Source of the DNA: Alphaproteobacteria bacterium
GTDB taxonomy: Bacteria > Pseudomonadota > Alphaproteobacteria > Micavibrionales > Micavibrionaceae
Direction of reading: 5' to 3'
DNA length: 16,640 nucleotides
Assembly (NCBI GenBank): GCA_002701555.1
Contig: NZVS01000049.1
Location: forward strand, 1 to 16,640
The position numbers and the translations under genes are program-made. Positions 7,319-14,903 of this stretch are shown in pieces; position 1 is the first letter of the stretch, and every line of letters starts with the position of its first letter. The notes beneath the pieces are model-generated. The model was not told the DNA's origin and did no database searches. It was given only the letters and a program-made list of their open reading frames with translations.

Positions 7319-8104
7319 TTATGCCATATTGGCGTGTTTTGTGATCGGACCTTCAGCGCGCCCATGTATGAATTGATCAACATATTCGTTACCTGAGTTG
7401 TCTAATTCTTTGACAGACCCTGTCCAGATCAATTTACCTTCATGGATCATGGTAATCTTGTCAGCAATCTTGCGTGCAGACGCCATATCATGTGTGATGG
7501 AAAGCGCGGTTGCACCTAAGTCCTTTACGCATTTGGCAATTAGGTCATTAATAACATCAGCCATGATTGGATCCAGGCCAGTTGTAGGTTCATCAAAAAA
7601 GATGATTTCAGGATTTCCGGCAATGGCCCTTGCAAGTCCTATACGTTTTTGCATTCCGCCTGAGAGTTCTGCAGGATAAAGGCTTCCAACCTGACGGCCC
7701 ATACCTACAGCCTCAATCTTCTGCAAGGCAATTTCATGTGCCTCTTCGCGATCCATCTTTCTCCCGTGGATTAAGCCAAAAGCTACGTTTTCCCACACAG
7801 GCAAAGAGTCAAACAAAGCCCCACCCTGAAAGAGCATGCCGAATTTCGACATAACCTCATCACGATCATCGTTATCCATTTCAGTGACTTCACTGCCATC
7901 AATTTTTATTGATCCGCTATCTGGACGTATTAGCCCGAGAACACATTTCAAGGTTACGGACTTACCCGTCCCAGATCCCCCAATTATAACGCAGGATTCA
8001 CCCTTCTCTACATCCAGGTCAATGCCATTTAGCACCTTCTTTGTGCCAAATGATTTTTTCACGTTCCGCATACTTATTTTGGGTGGTTGGCCGGCTTCGC
8101 TCAT
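7319..8104 (-). CDS. mlaF: MlaF-type ABC transporter ATP-binding protein
   Basis: This 261-aa cytoplasmic ATPase belongs to the MlaF/Ttg2A group, which powers phospholipid movement between the outer and inner membranes to maintain outer-membrane lipid asymmetry. Motifs: Walker A GGSGTGKS (42-49), Q-loop LFQGGALFDSLPVWENV (91-107), with the FQ.GALFDS form characteristic of MCE-system ATPases, signature LSGGM (147-151), Walker B IIFFDEP (167-173), D-loop TGLDPI, and switch His205. The C-terminal extension after residue 230, ending QFIHGRAEGPI, is typical of this group. The start ATG overlaps the mlaE stop (ATGA, 8101-8104). No mlaD-type MCE gene follows here; the next gene is an MFS transporter. 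Confidence 0.94.
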   Translation of the reverse strand: MSEAGQPPKISMRNVKKSFGTKKVLNGIDLDVEKGESCVIIGGSGTGKSVTLKCVLGLIRPDSGSIKIDGSEVTEMDNDDRDEVMSKFGMLFQGGALFDSLPVWENVAFGLIHGRKMDREEAHEIALQKIEAVGMGRQVGSLYPAELSGGMQKRIGLARAIAGNPEIIFFDEPTTGLDPIMADVINDLIAKCVKDLGATALSITHDMASARKIADKITMIHEGKLIWTGSVKELDNSGNEYVDQFIHGRAEGPITKHANMA

Positions 8105-8895
8105 GAGAAAAAGACCTGTGTGAGTATATAGTTGAAGACGAGTATAAGGATGGACGAAGTGACAACTGCATTAGTTGTAGCCGCCCCGACACCTTGTGCA
8201 CCGCGCCCTGAATTGAAACCATGGTAACATCCCATGATCGTAACTATGAATCCGAAAACAGCGGCCTTGGCTAACCCGGAAATAACATCTATTGGCTGCA
8301 AAACATCCCAGCTTTGCGAAAGATAAGATCCGGCTGAAAAGCCAAGTACGTGCACACTCACTATGTATCCACCCATGATGCCTATCAAATCGCCTATCAG
8401 GACAAGGATTGGCAAAGTAAGTGTGCCCGCTATTAAACGCGGAACAACCAAATATTTAAAAGGATTAACAGACAGCGTACGCAAAGCATCTATTTGTTCT
8501 GTCACGCGCATTGTACCAATTTCGGCAGCAATAGAAGCACCCACACGTCCCGCCACCATCAGTCCTGCCAGAACAGGCGCTAGCTCGCGCGTGATTGAAA
8601 GTGCAACCACAGAAGCAATGGCACTCTCGGCATTAAAACGCGTAAAACCTGTATAAGATTGTAAGGCCAAAACCATACCGGTGAAGAACGTGGTCAGTCC
8701 CACGACTGGCAGAGAGTAATATCCGATACTGACAATTTGCTTCGAAAAATTCTTCGGGAAAAAAGGCCCTCGAAAGACATGGGACACAGAAAGGCCTGCA
8801 AAAGCCGAAAATTGTCCCACTGTAGCAAAAAAAGACAACAGGCTATGTCCTATTGTCTGAAAAAAATCATTAATGCTATAGTTTTTGACTTTCAA
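8101..8895 (-). CDS. mlaE: MlaE-type ABC transporter permease
   Basis: This 264-aa inner-membrane permease of the MlaE/Ttg2B (YrbE) family partners MlaF. After an N-terminal amphipathic stretch there are five to six hydrophobic segments. The hallmark regions are FFTGMVLALQSY (70-81), SITRELAPVLAGLMVAGRVG (100-119), ASIAAEIGTMRVTEQIDAL (120-138), VPRLIAGTLTLPILV (151-165), and near the end GAQGVGAATTNAVV. The start is a TTG (8895), since the frame is closed by a TAA about 40 bases upstream and no ATG lies near the beginning. No good ribosome site is visible, so the exact start is uncertain. It heads the mlaE-mlaF-MFS operon. Confidence 0.94.
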   Translation of the reverse strand: MKVKNYSINDFFQTIGHSLLSFFATVGQFSAFAGLSVSHVFRGPFFPKNFSKQIVSIGYYSLPVVGLTTFFTGMVLALQSYTGFTRFNAESAIASVVALSITRELAPVLAGLMVAGRVGASIAAEIGTMRVTEQIDALRTLSVNPFKYLVVPRLIAGTLTLPILVLIGDLIGIMGGYIVSVHVLGFSAGSYLSQSWDVLQPIDVISGLAKAAVFGFIVTIMGCYHGFNSGRGAQGVGAATTNAVVTSSILILVFNYILTQVFFS

Positions 8896-8975
8896 AACTT
8901 TAACCGTGGTCAGTTTGGCTGTTTATACAGTCAGTTGATAGCACGACTATTATCAGAAAAAAAGTTTAAATGTAC

Positions 8976-9206
8976 TTAATGCACGGTAACAGGGTACATA
9001 TCGTTATTTAGGACAGAGGCCATGGCATGTTCCGCGCTATCGTTGACTGCTAACTGTGTACCGTCTGCAGCATGAACTGCAAAACTAAGCTGACCGTCAA
9101 CCTTTATTTCACGAATATACGCCATCTGATTCATACCCATAGTTTTGAAATCACGGGTACTGAGACGCCTTAAAAAATTTTCTGCTGTTTGCGATTTGTC
9201 ATTCAT
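8976..9206 (-). CDS. DUF1150 family small protein (Hsp20 partner gene)
   Basis: This 76-aa protein matches the DUF1150 family, found almost only in alphaproteobacteria and usually encoded directly after a small heat-shock gene (family knowledge). Its function is not established. Visible parts are LRRLSTRDFKTMGMNQMAYI (13-32), then KVDGQLSFAVHAADGTQLAV (35-54), a short beta-rich segment, and a C-terminal helix with ...AMASVLNNDMYPVTVH. It has no signal peptide or membrane segment. The ATG is 36 bases after the hsp20 stop with AGG a few bases upstream, so it is very likely co-transcribed with hsp20 and heat-induced with it. A small hairpin lies in the intercistronic gap. Confidence 0.88.
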   Translation of the reverse strand: MNDKSQTAENFLRRLSTRDFKTMGMNQMAYIREIKVDGQLSFAVHAADGTQLAVNDSAEHAMASVLNNDMYPVTVH

Positions 9207-9225
9207 AAAATACCTGCCTTGTTTA

Positions 9226-9239
9226 GCTAACGGATTAGC
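9226..9239 (-). other. Intercistronic hairpin between hsp20 and DUF1150
   Basis: GCTAA and TTAGC are perfect 5-base arms with a 4-base loop, just after the hsp20 stop codon. A sixth G-U pair is possible on the - strand RNA. No T-run follows, so it is not a classical terminator. It might affect mRNA stability or the ratio of the two products; this is inferred from structure only. Confidence 0.4.
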
Positions 9240-9242
9240 CCT

Positions 9243-9704
9243 TTAAGAAGTTTCCTCAACATCTATGGCCTTTGGTTTTGCCTTACCGTTATTTTTAGCT
9301 TTGATTTCGATCTTGCGTGCCTGCGATTCAGGCACAACGCGCTCCATATCAATATGTAGTAAACCATTATCAAGATAAGCATCCCGCACTTCTATACCGT
9401 CCGCCAAAACGAAAGCACGTTGAAACTGCCGAGCAGCTATTCCGCGGTGTAGATAGATTTTTTCCCTATCGTCGTCTTGTTTGCCCCTTATAACAAGCTG
9501 GTTATGCTCAACCTGCACATCCAGATCATCCATAGTAAAACCAGCAACAGCAAGAGTGATACGTAATCCCTCATCGCCAATTTGTTCAATATTATAAGGG
9601 GGGTAACCTTCACCACCGGTCTTTTTCAAGCGGTCAAAAGTTTGTTCAAAGTGATCAAAGCCCAAAAACAAGGGCGAATCAAATAAAGACAGTCGTGTCG
9701 ACAT
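9243..9704 (-). CDS. Small heat-shock protein, Hsp20/IbpA family
   Basis: This 153-aa class A bacterial small heat-shock protein is an ATP-independent cytoplasmic holdase that binds unfolding proteins and aggregates. The start MSTRLSLFDSPLFLGFDHFE and YPPYNIEQ (34-41) are typical of alphaproteobacterial HspA/IbpA. The alpha-crystallin domain runs from about 35 to 135, with LAVAGFTMDDLDV (51-63), LVIRGKQ (70-76), the loop HRGIAARQFQRAFVLADG (86-103), and the IEI anchor motif (132-134) that docks into a neighbouring subunit. The ATG at 9704 follows AGGAG with a 6-base gap. The leader can pair this AGGAG in a ROSE-like hairpin, so translation is probably heat-controlled. DUF1150 follows in the same transcript. 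Confidence 0.95.
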   Translation of the reverse strand: MSTRLSLFDSPLFLGFDHFEQTFDRLKKTGGEGYPPYNIEQIGDEGLRITLAVAGFTMDDLDVQVEHNQLVIRGKQDDDREKIYLHRGIAARQFQRAFVLADGIEVRDAYLDNGLLHIDMERVVPESQARKIEIKAKNNGKAKPKAIDVEETS

Positions 9705-9709
9705 ATATA

Positions 9710-9727
9710 ACTCCTTAAGTAGCGAGT
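9710..9727 (-). promoter_or_regulatory. ROSE-like RNA thermometer hairpin over the hsp20 Shine-Dalgarno
   Basis: On the - strand RNA the 18 bases ACUCGCUACUUAAGGAGU fold as ACUC/GAGU plus CU/AG around a 5-base loop, with a single unpaired G between the two helices. This hides the AGGAG ribosome site. The left arm carries UCGCU, matching the UYGCU motif that defines ROSE elements, in which the conserved extra G opposite the Shine-Dalgarno makes the helix heat-labile (known from rhizobial hsp genes). Its position immediately before an alphaproteobacterial hsp20 start is where ROSE elements occur. The overall leader (about 60 bases) is shorter than classical ROSE leaders. The motif and pairing are seen; temperature control is inferred. 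Confidence 0.72.
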
Positions 9728-9740
9728 GATGTCATCTATA

Positions 9741-9763
9741 AAGGCCTTAACATTAAGCACCTT
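9741..9763 (-). promoter_or_regulatory. Upstream hairpin of the hsp20 leader
   Basis: On the - strand, AAGG and CCTT (outer arms) and CTTA and TAAG (inner arms, 4-base loop) form a 23-base hairpin, interrupted by a small TG/G internal loop. ROSE leaders usually contain one or more supporting hairpins 5' of the thermometer stem, and this fits that role. Both helices are short. Confidence 0.45.
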
Positions 9764-9774
9764 CATTCTTGTAC

Positions 9775-9802
9775 TATATATTTATATACGTGAGAAATGC
9801 AA
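9775..9802 (-). promoter_or_regulatory. Putative sigma70-like promoter for hsp20
   Basis: On the - strand, TTGCAT (9802-9797) and TATATA (9780-9775) are 16 bases apart, giving a start near 9767 and a leader of about 63 bases that contains both hairpins. It lies just after the stop of the preceding small cyd gene. I found no good RpoH-type match (CTTGAA...CCCAT) here, which suits control by a thermometer rather than by sigma32. Read-through from the cyd operon is also possible. Confidence 0.45.
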
Positions 9803-9804
9803 AT

Positions 9805-9948
9805 TCAGATCACAGCAATGGCCATAATAGCCTTGACGATGCCGGCCAATAAAAACATCCCTGCCAGCCCGCCAAGCCAAAGCGATATAAACCAGATCCA
9901 TTGATTTTTCTTTGTTTGTGAAGAGGGTTTTTTAGTAGAGCGGTTCAT
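9805..9948 (-). CDS. DUF2474 family small membrane protein, putative bd-oxidase accessory subunit
   Basis: This is a 47-aa ORF found by reading the - strand. It has a polar, lysine-rich start (MNRSTKKPSSQTKKNQ), then one membrane helix WIWFISLWLGGLAGMFLLAG (17-36) and IVKAIMAIAVI to a TGA. The W.WF..LWL.G......L.. pattern matches DUF2474 proteins, which are encoded after cydB of cyanide-insensitive-type bd oxidases. They are thought to fill the place of the CydX/CydS peptide beside CydA (family knowledge plus inference). The ATG at 9948 lies inside the last codons of cydB in another frame (17-base overlap), with GAGGA about 10 bases upstream, so translation is probably coupled. Size and position are typical for the family. 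Confidence 0.82.
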   Translation of the reverse strand: MNRSTKKPSSQTKKNQWIWFISLWLGGLAGMFLLAGIVKAIMAIAVI

Positions 9949-10951
9949 GTCCGACTTTTCCTCGAAAAACATAATAGCAATATGCGGTGTAGGACAGAAT
10001 AACAGGCAACATTATGACCGCACCTATTAACATCAGTGACAGAGATTCGGGCGCTGCCGCAGCCTGATCGACTGTAACGGTATGCGGTACAATATAAGGC
10101 CATAATGATATTGCCAGCCCGACATAGCCCATAATGAACAATCCGATGCTGAACAGAAAAGGCGCTACTTCTTTTTCTCTAATTAATGACACGATCAAGC
10201 CGATATATAGCGCGCCTGTTAAAAGGGGGATGGGCCAAACGTAATAGATGAAGGGAGCCTGAAACCAGCGCTGATGCATTTCCGTATCAAGAAATGGCAC
10301 CCAAAGACATACCAGCCCCATAAAAAACCCTACAAATATAAGAAGGTAATCTGCACATTTTCTGGCCCATATCTGTGTTTTATCTGTTGTTTTCATATTT
10401 AGCCAAGTTGCTCCTAGAAGGGCATAGCCTGTAACAACACCTAGTGCAGTCATCATTGAAAATGCCGTTAGCCAGTCAAATGCACCTCCTGCAAACGAAC
10501 GTCCCTCGACAGATATACCCTGCACAAAACCCCCAAGGATCAGGCCTTGGAAAACAGCTGCCCCAAGTGATCCGAAGTGAAAAGAATAATCCCAGAATTT
10601 TCGCCCTATGCCCGTTGCCTTGAAACGCAGTTCAAAAGCAATGCCGCGAAAAATAAGAAAAACAAGCATCATGATAATTGGAACGTAAAGAGCGGGCATG
10701 ATAATCGCATAAGCCAGCGGGAAGGCGGCGAACATGCCCCCTCCGCCCAGAACCAACCATGTTTCATTTCCATCCCAGAACGGGGCTACAGAATTCATGG
10801 CGCGTGAACGGCAATCATCACTTGGAGCGAACGGATATAAAATTCCTACGCCCAGATCAAACCCATCAAGAATAACGTATAAAAGTATAGCTAAAGCCAG
10901 AAAACCGCCCCAGATAAGAGGTAAATTCAAAAACTCTTCAAAGGAAAACAT
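9932..10951 (-). CDS. cydB: Cytochrome bd-type quinol oxidase subunit II (CIO type)
   Basis: This 339-aa polytopic membrane protein is the normal length of the cyanide-insensitive (CioB) branch of CydB. It pairs with CydA in a quinol oxidase that reduces O2 to water without pumping protons, and it has a structural role. Conserved features are the first helix with LDGFDLGVG (28-36), the loop MNSVAPFWDGNETWLVLGGG (51-70), FRGIAFELRF (101-110), and about eight to nine further hydrophobic segments. The ATG is one base after the cydA stop, with GGAGG just upstream inside the cydA end. Its last 17 bases overlap the DUF2474 gene. The symbol cioB would be equally valid. Confidence 0.95.
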   Translation of the reverse strand: MFSFEEFLNLPLIWGGFLALAILLYVILDGFDLGVGILYPFAPSDDCRSRAMNSVAPFWDGNETWLVLGGGGMFAAFPLAYAIIMPALYVPIIMMLVFLIFRGIAFELRFKATGIGRKFWDYSFHFGSLGAAVFQGLILGGFVQGISVEGRSFAGGAFDWLTAFSMMTALGVVTGYALLGATWLNMKTTDKTQIWARKCADYLLIFVGFFMGLVCLWVPFLDTEMHQRWFQAPFIYYVWPIPLLTGALYIGLIVSLIREKEVAPFLFSIGLFIMGYVGLAISLWPYIVPHTVTVDQAAAAPESLSLMLIGAVIMLPVILSYTAYCYYVFRGKVGHEPLY

Positions 10952-10952
10952 C

Positions 10953-12338
10953 TTAAGTCTTTGCCTCCTTTAATTTACCATCTTTTTTCTGGTGAACACC
11001 CAAAGGCGCTTCGTCCACATTGGGGCCTTTGGCAAGTAATTTGAGAATGTAATATGTGCCTGAGCCAAAAATAATTGTATAAGCCACTATAAAGGCCATA
11101 AGTGACAGAGCAACATATTCGCCTAGTACAGGTGACGCCGCCTCACTCGTGCGGATAATGCCGTATGCCACCCAGGGCTGGCGACCGATTTCAGTGACAA
11201 ACCATCCGGCAAGAATAGCGATAAAACCAGAGGGCGTTAGCGCCATACACCACAGCAAAAACCATTTTGTTTCAAAAAGCTTCTTTCTGAAATGCAAAAT
11301 GAGGGCAAATACACCTGTTAATATCATCAACATTCCTATGCTTACCATCACTCTGAAAGCATAAAAAACGGGAATAACCGGCGGACGGTCTTCCTTGGCG
11401 AACTCTTTTAAAGTCGGTACTTCACCTTCCCAGTCATGGGTCAGGACAAATGATCCGAGCTTTGGAATTTCCAATGCCATATGATTTGTTTCTGCCTCTT
11501 CATCAGGAATAGCAAAAACGGTAAGAGGCATGGATCGCTCATGTTCCCAGTTACCTTCCATTGCGGCAATTTTGACGGGCTGGTGCTTCAACGTATTCAA
11601 ACCATGCAGGTCACCGATAAACAATTGTAATGGTGCAACCAGCACAGCCATGATCATAGCCATGCCAAGCATCACCTTACCATGTGCTTTAAATTTTTTC
11701 CGCCAGATATACCATGCACCTATTCCACCCACAGTGAAAGCGGTGGTTAGGTATGCACCTGTTACCATATGGGAAAATCTGTAAGGAAAGGACGGATTGA
11801 ATATAATTTCAAGCCAGTTAAGGGGATATAAAATTCCGTCACTGCGCATCTCGAAACCTTGCGGAGTATGCATCCAGCTATTGGCGGCCAATATCCAAAA
11901 GGCAGAAAACAAGGTTCCGATTGCCACGACAACAGTGGACACAAAATGCATTTTATCTGAGACCCTGCCCCAACCAAAAAGCATAATGCCCAGAAAAGAC
12001 CCCTCCAAAAAGAAAGCAGTGAGCACCTCATAAGCTAATAAAGGCCCTAAAACATTTCCCGTGCGATCAGAAAAAACTGACCAGTTTGTACCAAACTGGA
12101 AAGACATGACCACGCCTGACACAACACCAAGCCCAAAGGCCACGGCAAAGATTTTGACCCAAAGCTTATAAATCTCCTTATAGACGGGTTTTTTTGTTTT
12201 TAGCCAGCACCCCTCAACGACAGCCAGCCAACTGGCGAGCCCGATTGTAAAAGCAGGAAAAATAATATGAAATGAAACCGTAAACGCAAATTGAATACGA
12301 GCCAGTAAAATCGGATCGAGTGAGCCTAAGAATTCCAT
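10953..12338 (-). CDS. cydA: Cytochrome bd-type quinol oxidase subunit I, short Q-loop (CIO type)
   Basis: This 461-aa haem-bearing subunit oxidises quinol and reduces oxygen. Likely ligands by alignment from memory with E. coli CydA are His24 (haem b595), His190 and Met331 (haem b558), and the Glu pair Glu104/Glu112 of the oxygen-side path. GRQPW (385-389) is the family signature. The Q-loop after GDLHGLNTLKHQPVKIAAME (242-261) is short: about 60 residues lead directly into the next helix, and the long C-terminal insertion of the E. coli enzyme is missing. This defines the cyanide-insensitive-like (CioA) subclass. The hydrophilic C-terminal tail is Lys-rich. It starts nine bases after the ybbP stop with only a weak ribosome site, so it is probably transcribed from the ybbA promoter. 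Confidence 0.96.
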   Translation of the reverse strand: MEFLGSLDPILLARIQFAFTVSFHIIFPAFTIGLASWLAVVEGCWLKTKKPVYKEIYKLWVKIFAVAFGLGVVSGVVMSFQFGTNWSVFSDRTGNVLGPLLAYEVLTAFFLEGSFLGIMLFGWGRVSDKMHFVSTVVVAIGTLFSAFWILAANSWMHTPQGFEMRSDGILYPLNWLEIIFNPSFPYRFSHMVTGAYLTTAFTVGGIGAWYIWRKKFKAHGKVMLGMAMIMAVLVAPLQLFIGDLHGLNTLKHQPVKIAAMEGNWEHERSMPLTVFAIPDEEAETNHMALEIPKLGSFVLTHDWEGEVPTLKEFAKEDRPPVIPVFYAFRVMVSIGMLMILTGVFALILHFRKKLFETKWFLLWCMALTPSGFIAILAGWFVTEIGRQPWVAYGIIRTSEAASPVLGEYVALSLMAFIVAYTIIFGSGTYYILKLLAKGPNVDEAPLGVHQKKDGKLKEAKT

Positions 12339-12347
12339 GCGCGCATC

Positions 12348-14900
12348 TTATTCATTTCGCAAATAAGATGCAACAGAGTGATTAAGAGCACGTAAAGTTC
12401 CGATTCCTCCCAATATAACAGTTATTATAAGCGCAATAATTGCGGTACTTACGAGTGTGCCAGGTAAAAACGTCCACTCCAATTCCAATATTTTGGTTAC
12501 CAGTGCCCACGCCCCCAGACTTGCAATGGCAGTTGCAGCTATTGCGGTCAACAAGCCTAACACTGCATATTCTGACAGATAGGCTGTGATGATAGTTTTT
12601 CTGGACGCACCCAGCGTTTTCATTATTACGGCTTCATAAACCCGGCGTTCATTCTGGGCGGCCATAGCGCCTGTAAGAACAAAAATACCGGTAATTAAGG
12701 CAATTACCGCAGCAATGCGTACAGCAATGCCGATTTTTTCCAATATATTACTCACGGTTTCCATGGCCTCGCTAAGGCGTATTAAGGTTATATTTGGGAA
12801 TTCTTCGGAAATTTGACTTTGGATAATGCTTTCCTGCTCAGGGTCTATACGAAATGTCGCAAGGAAAGTCTGGGGTGCGTTTTCGAGCGCGCCAGGGGCA
12901 AAGGTCAGGGCAAAGCTAATTGTATAATTCAACCAGTTGACCGAGCGGATATTGGCTATCTCGGCAGTAATATCTCGCCCAAGCACATCAACTGTAATGG
13001 TATCACCTGGCTTTACTCCGAAAGCCTCCCGGACGTCTTCGACAACTGATACCAGTGGCGGACCGTCATAATCAGGTTCCCACCACTCCCCTTCCAGAAT
13101 CTCGCTGTGCTCAGGAATTTCGGCTGTATAAGTCAGTCCGCGGTCATTGGATAGAAGCCAGCGATTTTCATCGCTGATGATGGCCTCTTCAGCAGGCACA
13201 CCGTTTACTGATTTTATACGACCCCTGATATTGGCACTGGCTCGCACATCCGATACCGTTTCGGTTTGTGCCAGCAGTTTTTCGAAATCACCCAGTTGGT
13301 TTTTTTGTATATCTACTACAAAAAAGGATGGCGCCTCTTTTGAAATTGAACCCGTTACAGCTTGTGAAAAATTCCCCTCAATAAGCGCTACAAGCACAAG
13401 TACAGTCAGACCCAACCCGAGGGAAAGGGTAATCTGGGATGTTATATTGCCTGGACGAATTATGTTTGTATATGCAATGCGACTAGCCCCGGTACCGAAG
13501 CGGGGCAACATTTTAAAAAGGTAAACAACCCCGACGCCAAGATAATTGAAAAACACCAGCGTCAATGCTGCACCCACAGTAAAATAAACCGCCAATTCTT
13601 TATCGGGAGAAACGAAATAAACAAGCGCAAATAGCAATATTGAAAAAATCAACATGGAAGCTCCGTAAATCGGTGTGATACGGATTTTTACAGGATCTAT
13701 CCTGTCTCGGAAAAGCTGGGTTGGAGATACATCAAGTGCGTTAATAACCGGTCCCGCGGAAAAAAGGAAAAGCGTCAAGTAACCAAATAAAGCTGCTACC
13801 ACCAGTGCCCCAGGCCATACAGCAAATTGCTGAGACAAAGAGAGCAAATCTCTGATGAAAGGCCAGGCTATCCCGCTTGCAAGCAATCCAGTCACAAGAC
13901 CTGCTAAAAGACCAAAACTGCCGAGCAGAAATATCTGTATCATGTAGGTTTTGAGAATTACATGGCGCTGCGCTCCGACCGACTTGAAAGTCGCAATAAC
14001 TCTTAACCGGCCTGTCATATAAGCACGTACAGCATTATAAATACCAATACCGCCGACCAGAAGGGCAGTCAGGCTTATAAGTGTTAAAAATAATACCAAC
14101 CTATCCAAAAATCTCTCAATGGAAGGGGCCGCATTGGTACGGTCACGAATGCGCCAATCTTCATTTGCAAAATCTGCTTCTATTTCTGAACGCACAGCCC
14201 CGACATCCGCTTCCGCATTCAACTTTACCAATAAATTGTGATAGGCCATGCTTCCCGGTTGCAACAAGCCGCTTTTACTTAAGGCATCGCGAGATACCAT
14301 TACGCGGGGAGCAATGGGTGGGCGACCACCACCAAGCCTGTCCGGCTCATTCTGGATTATGCCCGAAACCACAAAGTCCAGCTCACCTAAACCGATTATC
14401 CCCCCAACAGCCACGTTCAAACGAGCCAGTAACTCGGGATCAAGATAGGCCTTATACGTTCCCCCTGCCTGTAAATTATCAATCGGGTCTGTAAGAGGAT
14501 TTCCGTGCGCATCAGAGATGTTGAGCACTCCATATAGCGGATAGTTATTATCTACCGCCTTAACCTGGGCAAGCGTTGAGCGGCTCTCATCCTCATCTGC
14601 CCCATCGCTGCGCACCATGGAATTTGTCTCAACATTTTCAGACAGAGCATAACCCCGATCGCCGAGATAGGTTTTTACACTTTCGGGAAGGGGGTTATAA
14701 ATCTGGCGTAATTTGATATCTCCGCCAAGTATGGATTGGGCATCTTTTTGCAAACCGGCCTGTAAATTAGCGGATGTGTTTTGAACGGCCGTAATGGTTG
14801 CTGTTCCCAGAACAATGCAAAGCAGGAACACAAAAAAACCTTTTAAGCCGCCGCGCAACTCACGTAATGCGAGCCTTAATCCAAGTCCCCATCCTGACAT
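12348..14900 (-). CDS. ybbP: YbbP-type FtsX/MacB-like ABC transporter permease
   Basis: This 850-aa inner-membrane permease is the length of E. coli YbbP. It belongs to the type VII (MacB/LolCE-like) mechanotransmission family with two repeat units. Layout: membrane segment at about 21-39; periplasmic domain about 45-255; a membrane bundle about 265-380 with a coupling helix TFKSVGAQRHVI (304-315); extra membrane segments about 412-465; a further segment near 490-508; a second periplasmic domain about 520-720; and three C-terminal membrane segments with a second coupling stretch MKTLGASRKTII. No substrate is established for YbbP; a role with YbbA and TesA in lipid or envelope handling is inferred from conserved clustering. 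It starts three bases after the ybbA stop and is followed after nine bases by cydA. Confidence 0.92.
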   Translation of the reverse strand: MSGWGLGLRLALRELRGGLKGFFVFLLCIVLGTATITAVQNTSANLQAGLQKDAQSILGGDIKLRQIYNPLPESVKTYLGDRGYALSENVETNSMVRSDGADEDESRSTLAQVKAVDNNYPLYGVLNISDAHGNPLTDPIDNLQAGGTYKAYLDPELLARLNVAVGGIIGLGELDFVVSGIIQNEPDRLGGGRPPIAPRVMVSRDALSKSGLLQPGSMAYHNLLVKLNAEADVGAVRSEIEADFANEDWRIRDRTNAAPSIERFLDRLVLFLTLISLTALLVGGIGIYNAVRAYMTGRLRVIATFKSVGAQRHVILKTYMIQIFLLGSFGLLAGLVTGLLASGIAWPFIRDLLSLSQQFAVWPGALVVAALFGYLTLFLFSAGPVINALDVSPTQLFRDRIDPVKIRITPIYGASMLIFSILLFALVYFVSPDKELAVYFTVGAALTLVFFNYLGVGVVYLFKMLPRFGTGASRIAYTNIIRPGNITSQITLSLGLGLTVLVLVALIEGNFSQAVTGSISKEAPSFFVVDIQKNQLGDFEKLLAQTETVSDVRASANIRGRIKSVNGVPAEEAIISDENRWLLSNDRGLTYTAEIPEHSEILEGEWWEPDYDGPPLVSVVEDVREAFGVKPGDTITVDVLGRDITAEIANIRSVNWLNYTISFALTFAPGALENAPQTFLATFRIDPEQESIIQSQISEEFPNITLIRLSEAMETVSNILEKIGIAVRIAAVIALITGIFVLTGAMAAQNERRVYEAVIMKTLGASRKTIITAYLSEYAVLGLLTAIAATAIASLGAWALVTKILELEWTFLPGTLVSTAIIALIITVILGGIGTLRALNHSVASYLRNE

Positions 14901-14903
14901 TAT

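Noticed and set aside
8915..8930. CTGT-4 bases-ACAG palindrome upstream of mlaE, resembling an SOS box
   Set aside because: A gammaproteobacterial LexA box needs CTGT-8 bases-ACAG, and alphaproteobacterial LexA uses a GTTC direct repeat. The spacing is wrong and nothing else suggests SOS control.
8935..8975. Possible terminator after DUF1150 (TGATA...TATCA near an A/T run)
   Set aside because: The stem is only five A/T-rich pairs, and the T-run lies before it in the direction of DUF1150 transcription, so it does not fit an intrinsic terminator.
9767..9830. RpoH (sigma32) promoter for hsp20
   Set aside because: No CTTGAA-type -35 with a CCCAT-type -10 at proper spacing was found. A TTGCAT/TATATA pair fits sigma70 better.
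14081..14494. 137-aa + strand open frame inside ybbP
   Set aside because: It is antisense to a well-supported YbbP coding region, has low-complexity Pro/His/Arg-rich content with no domain, and is a shadow of the real frame.
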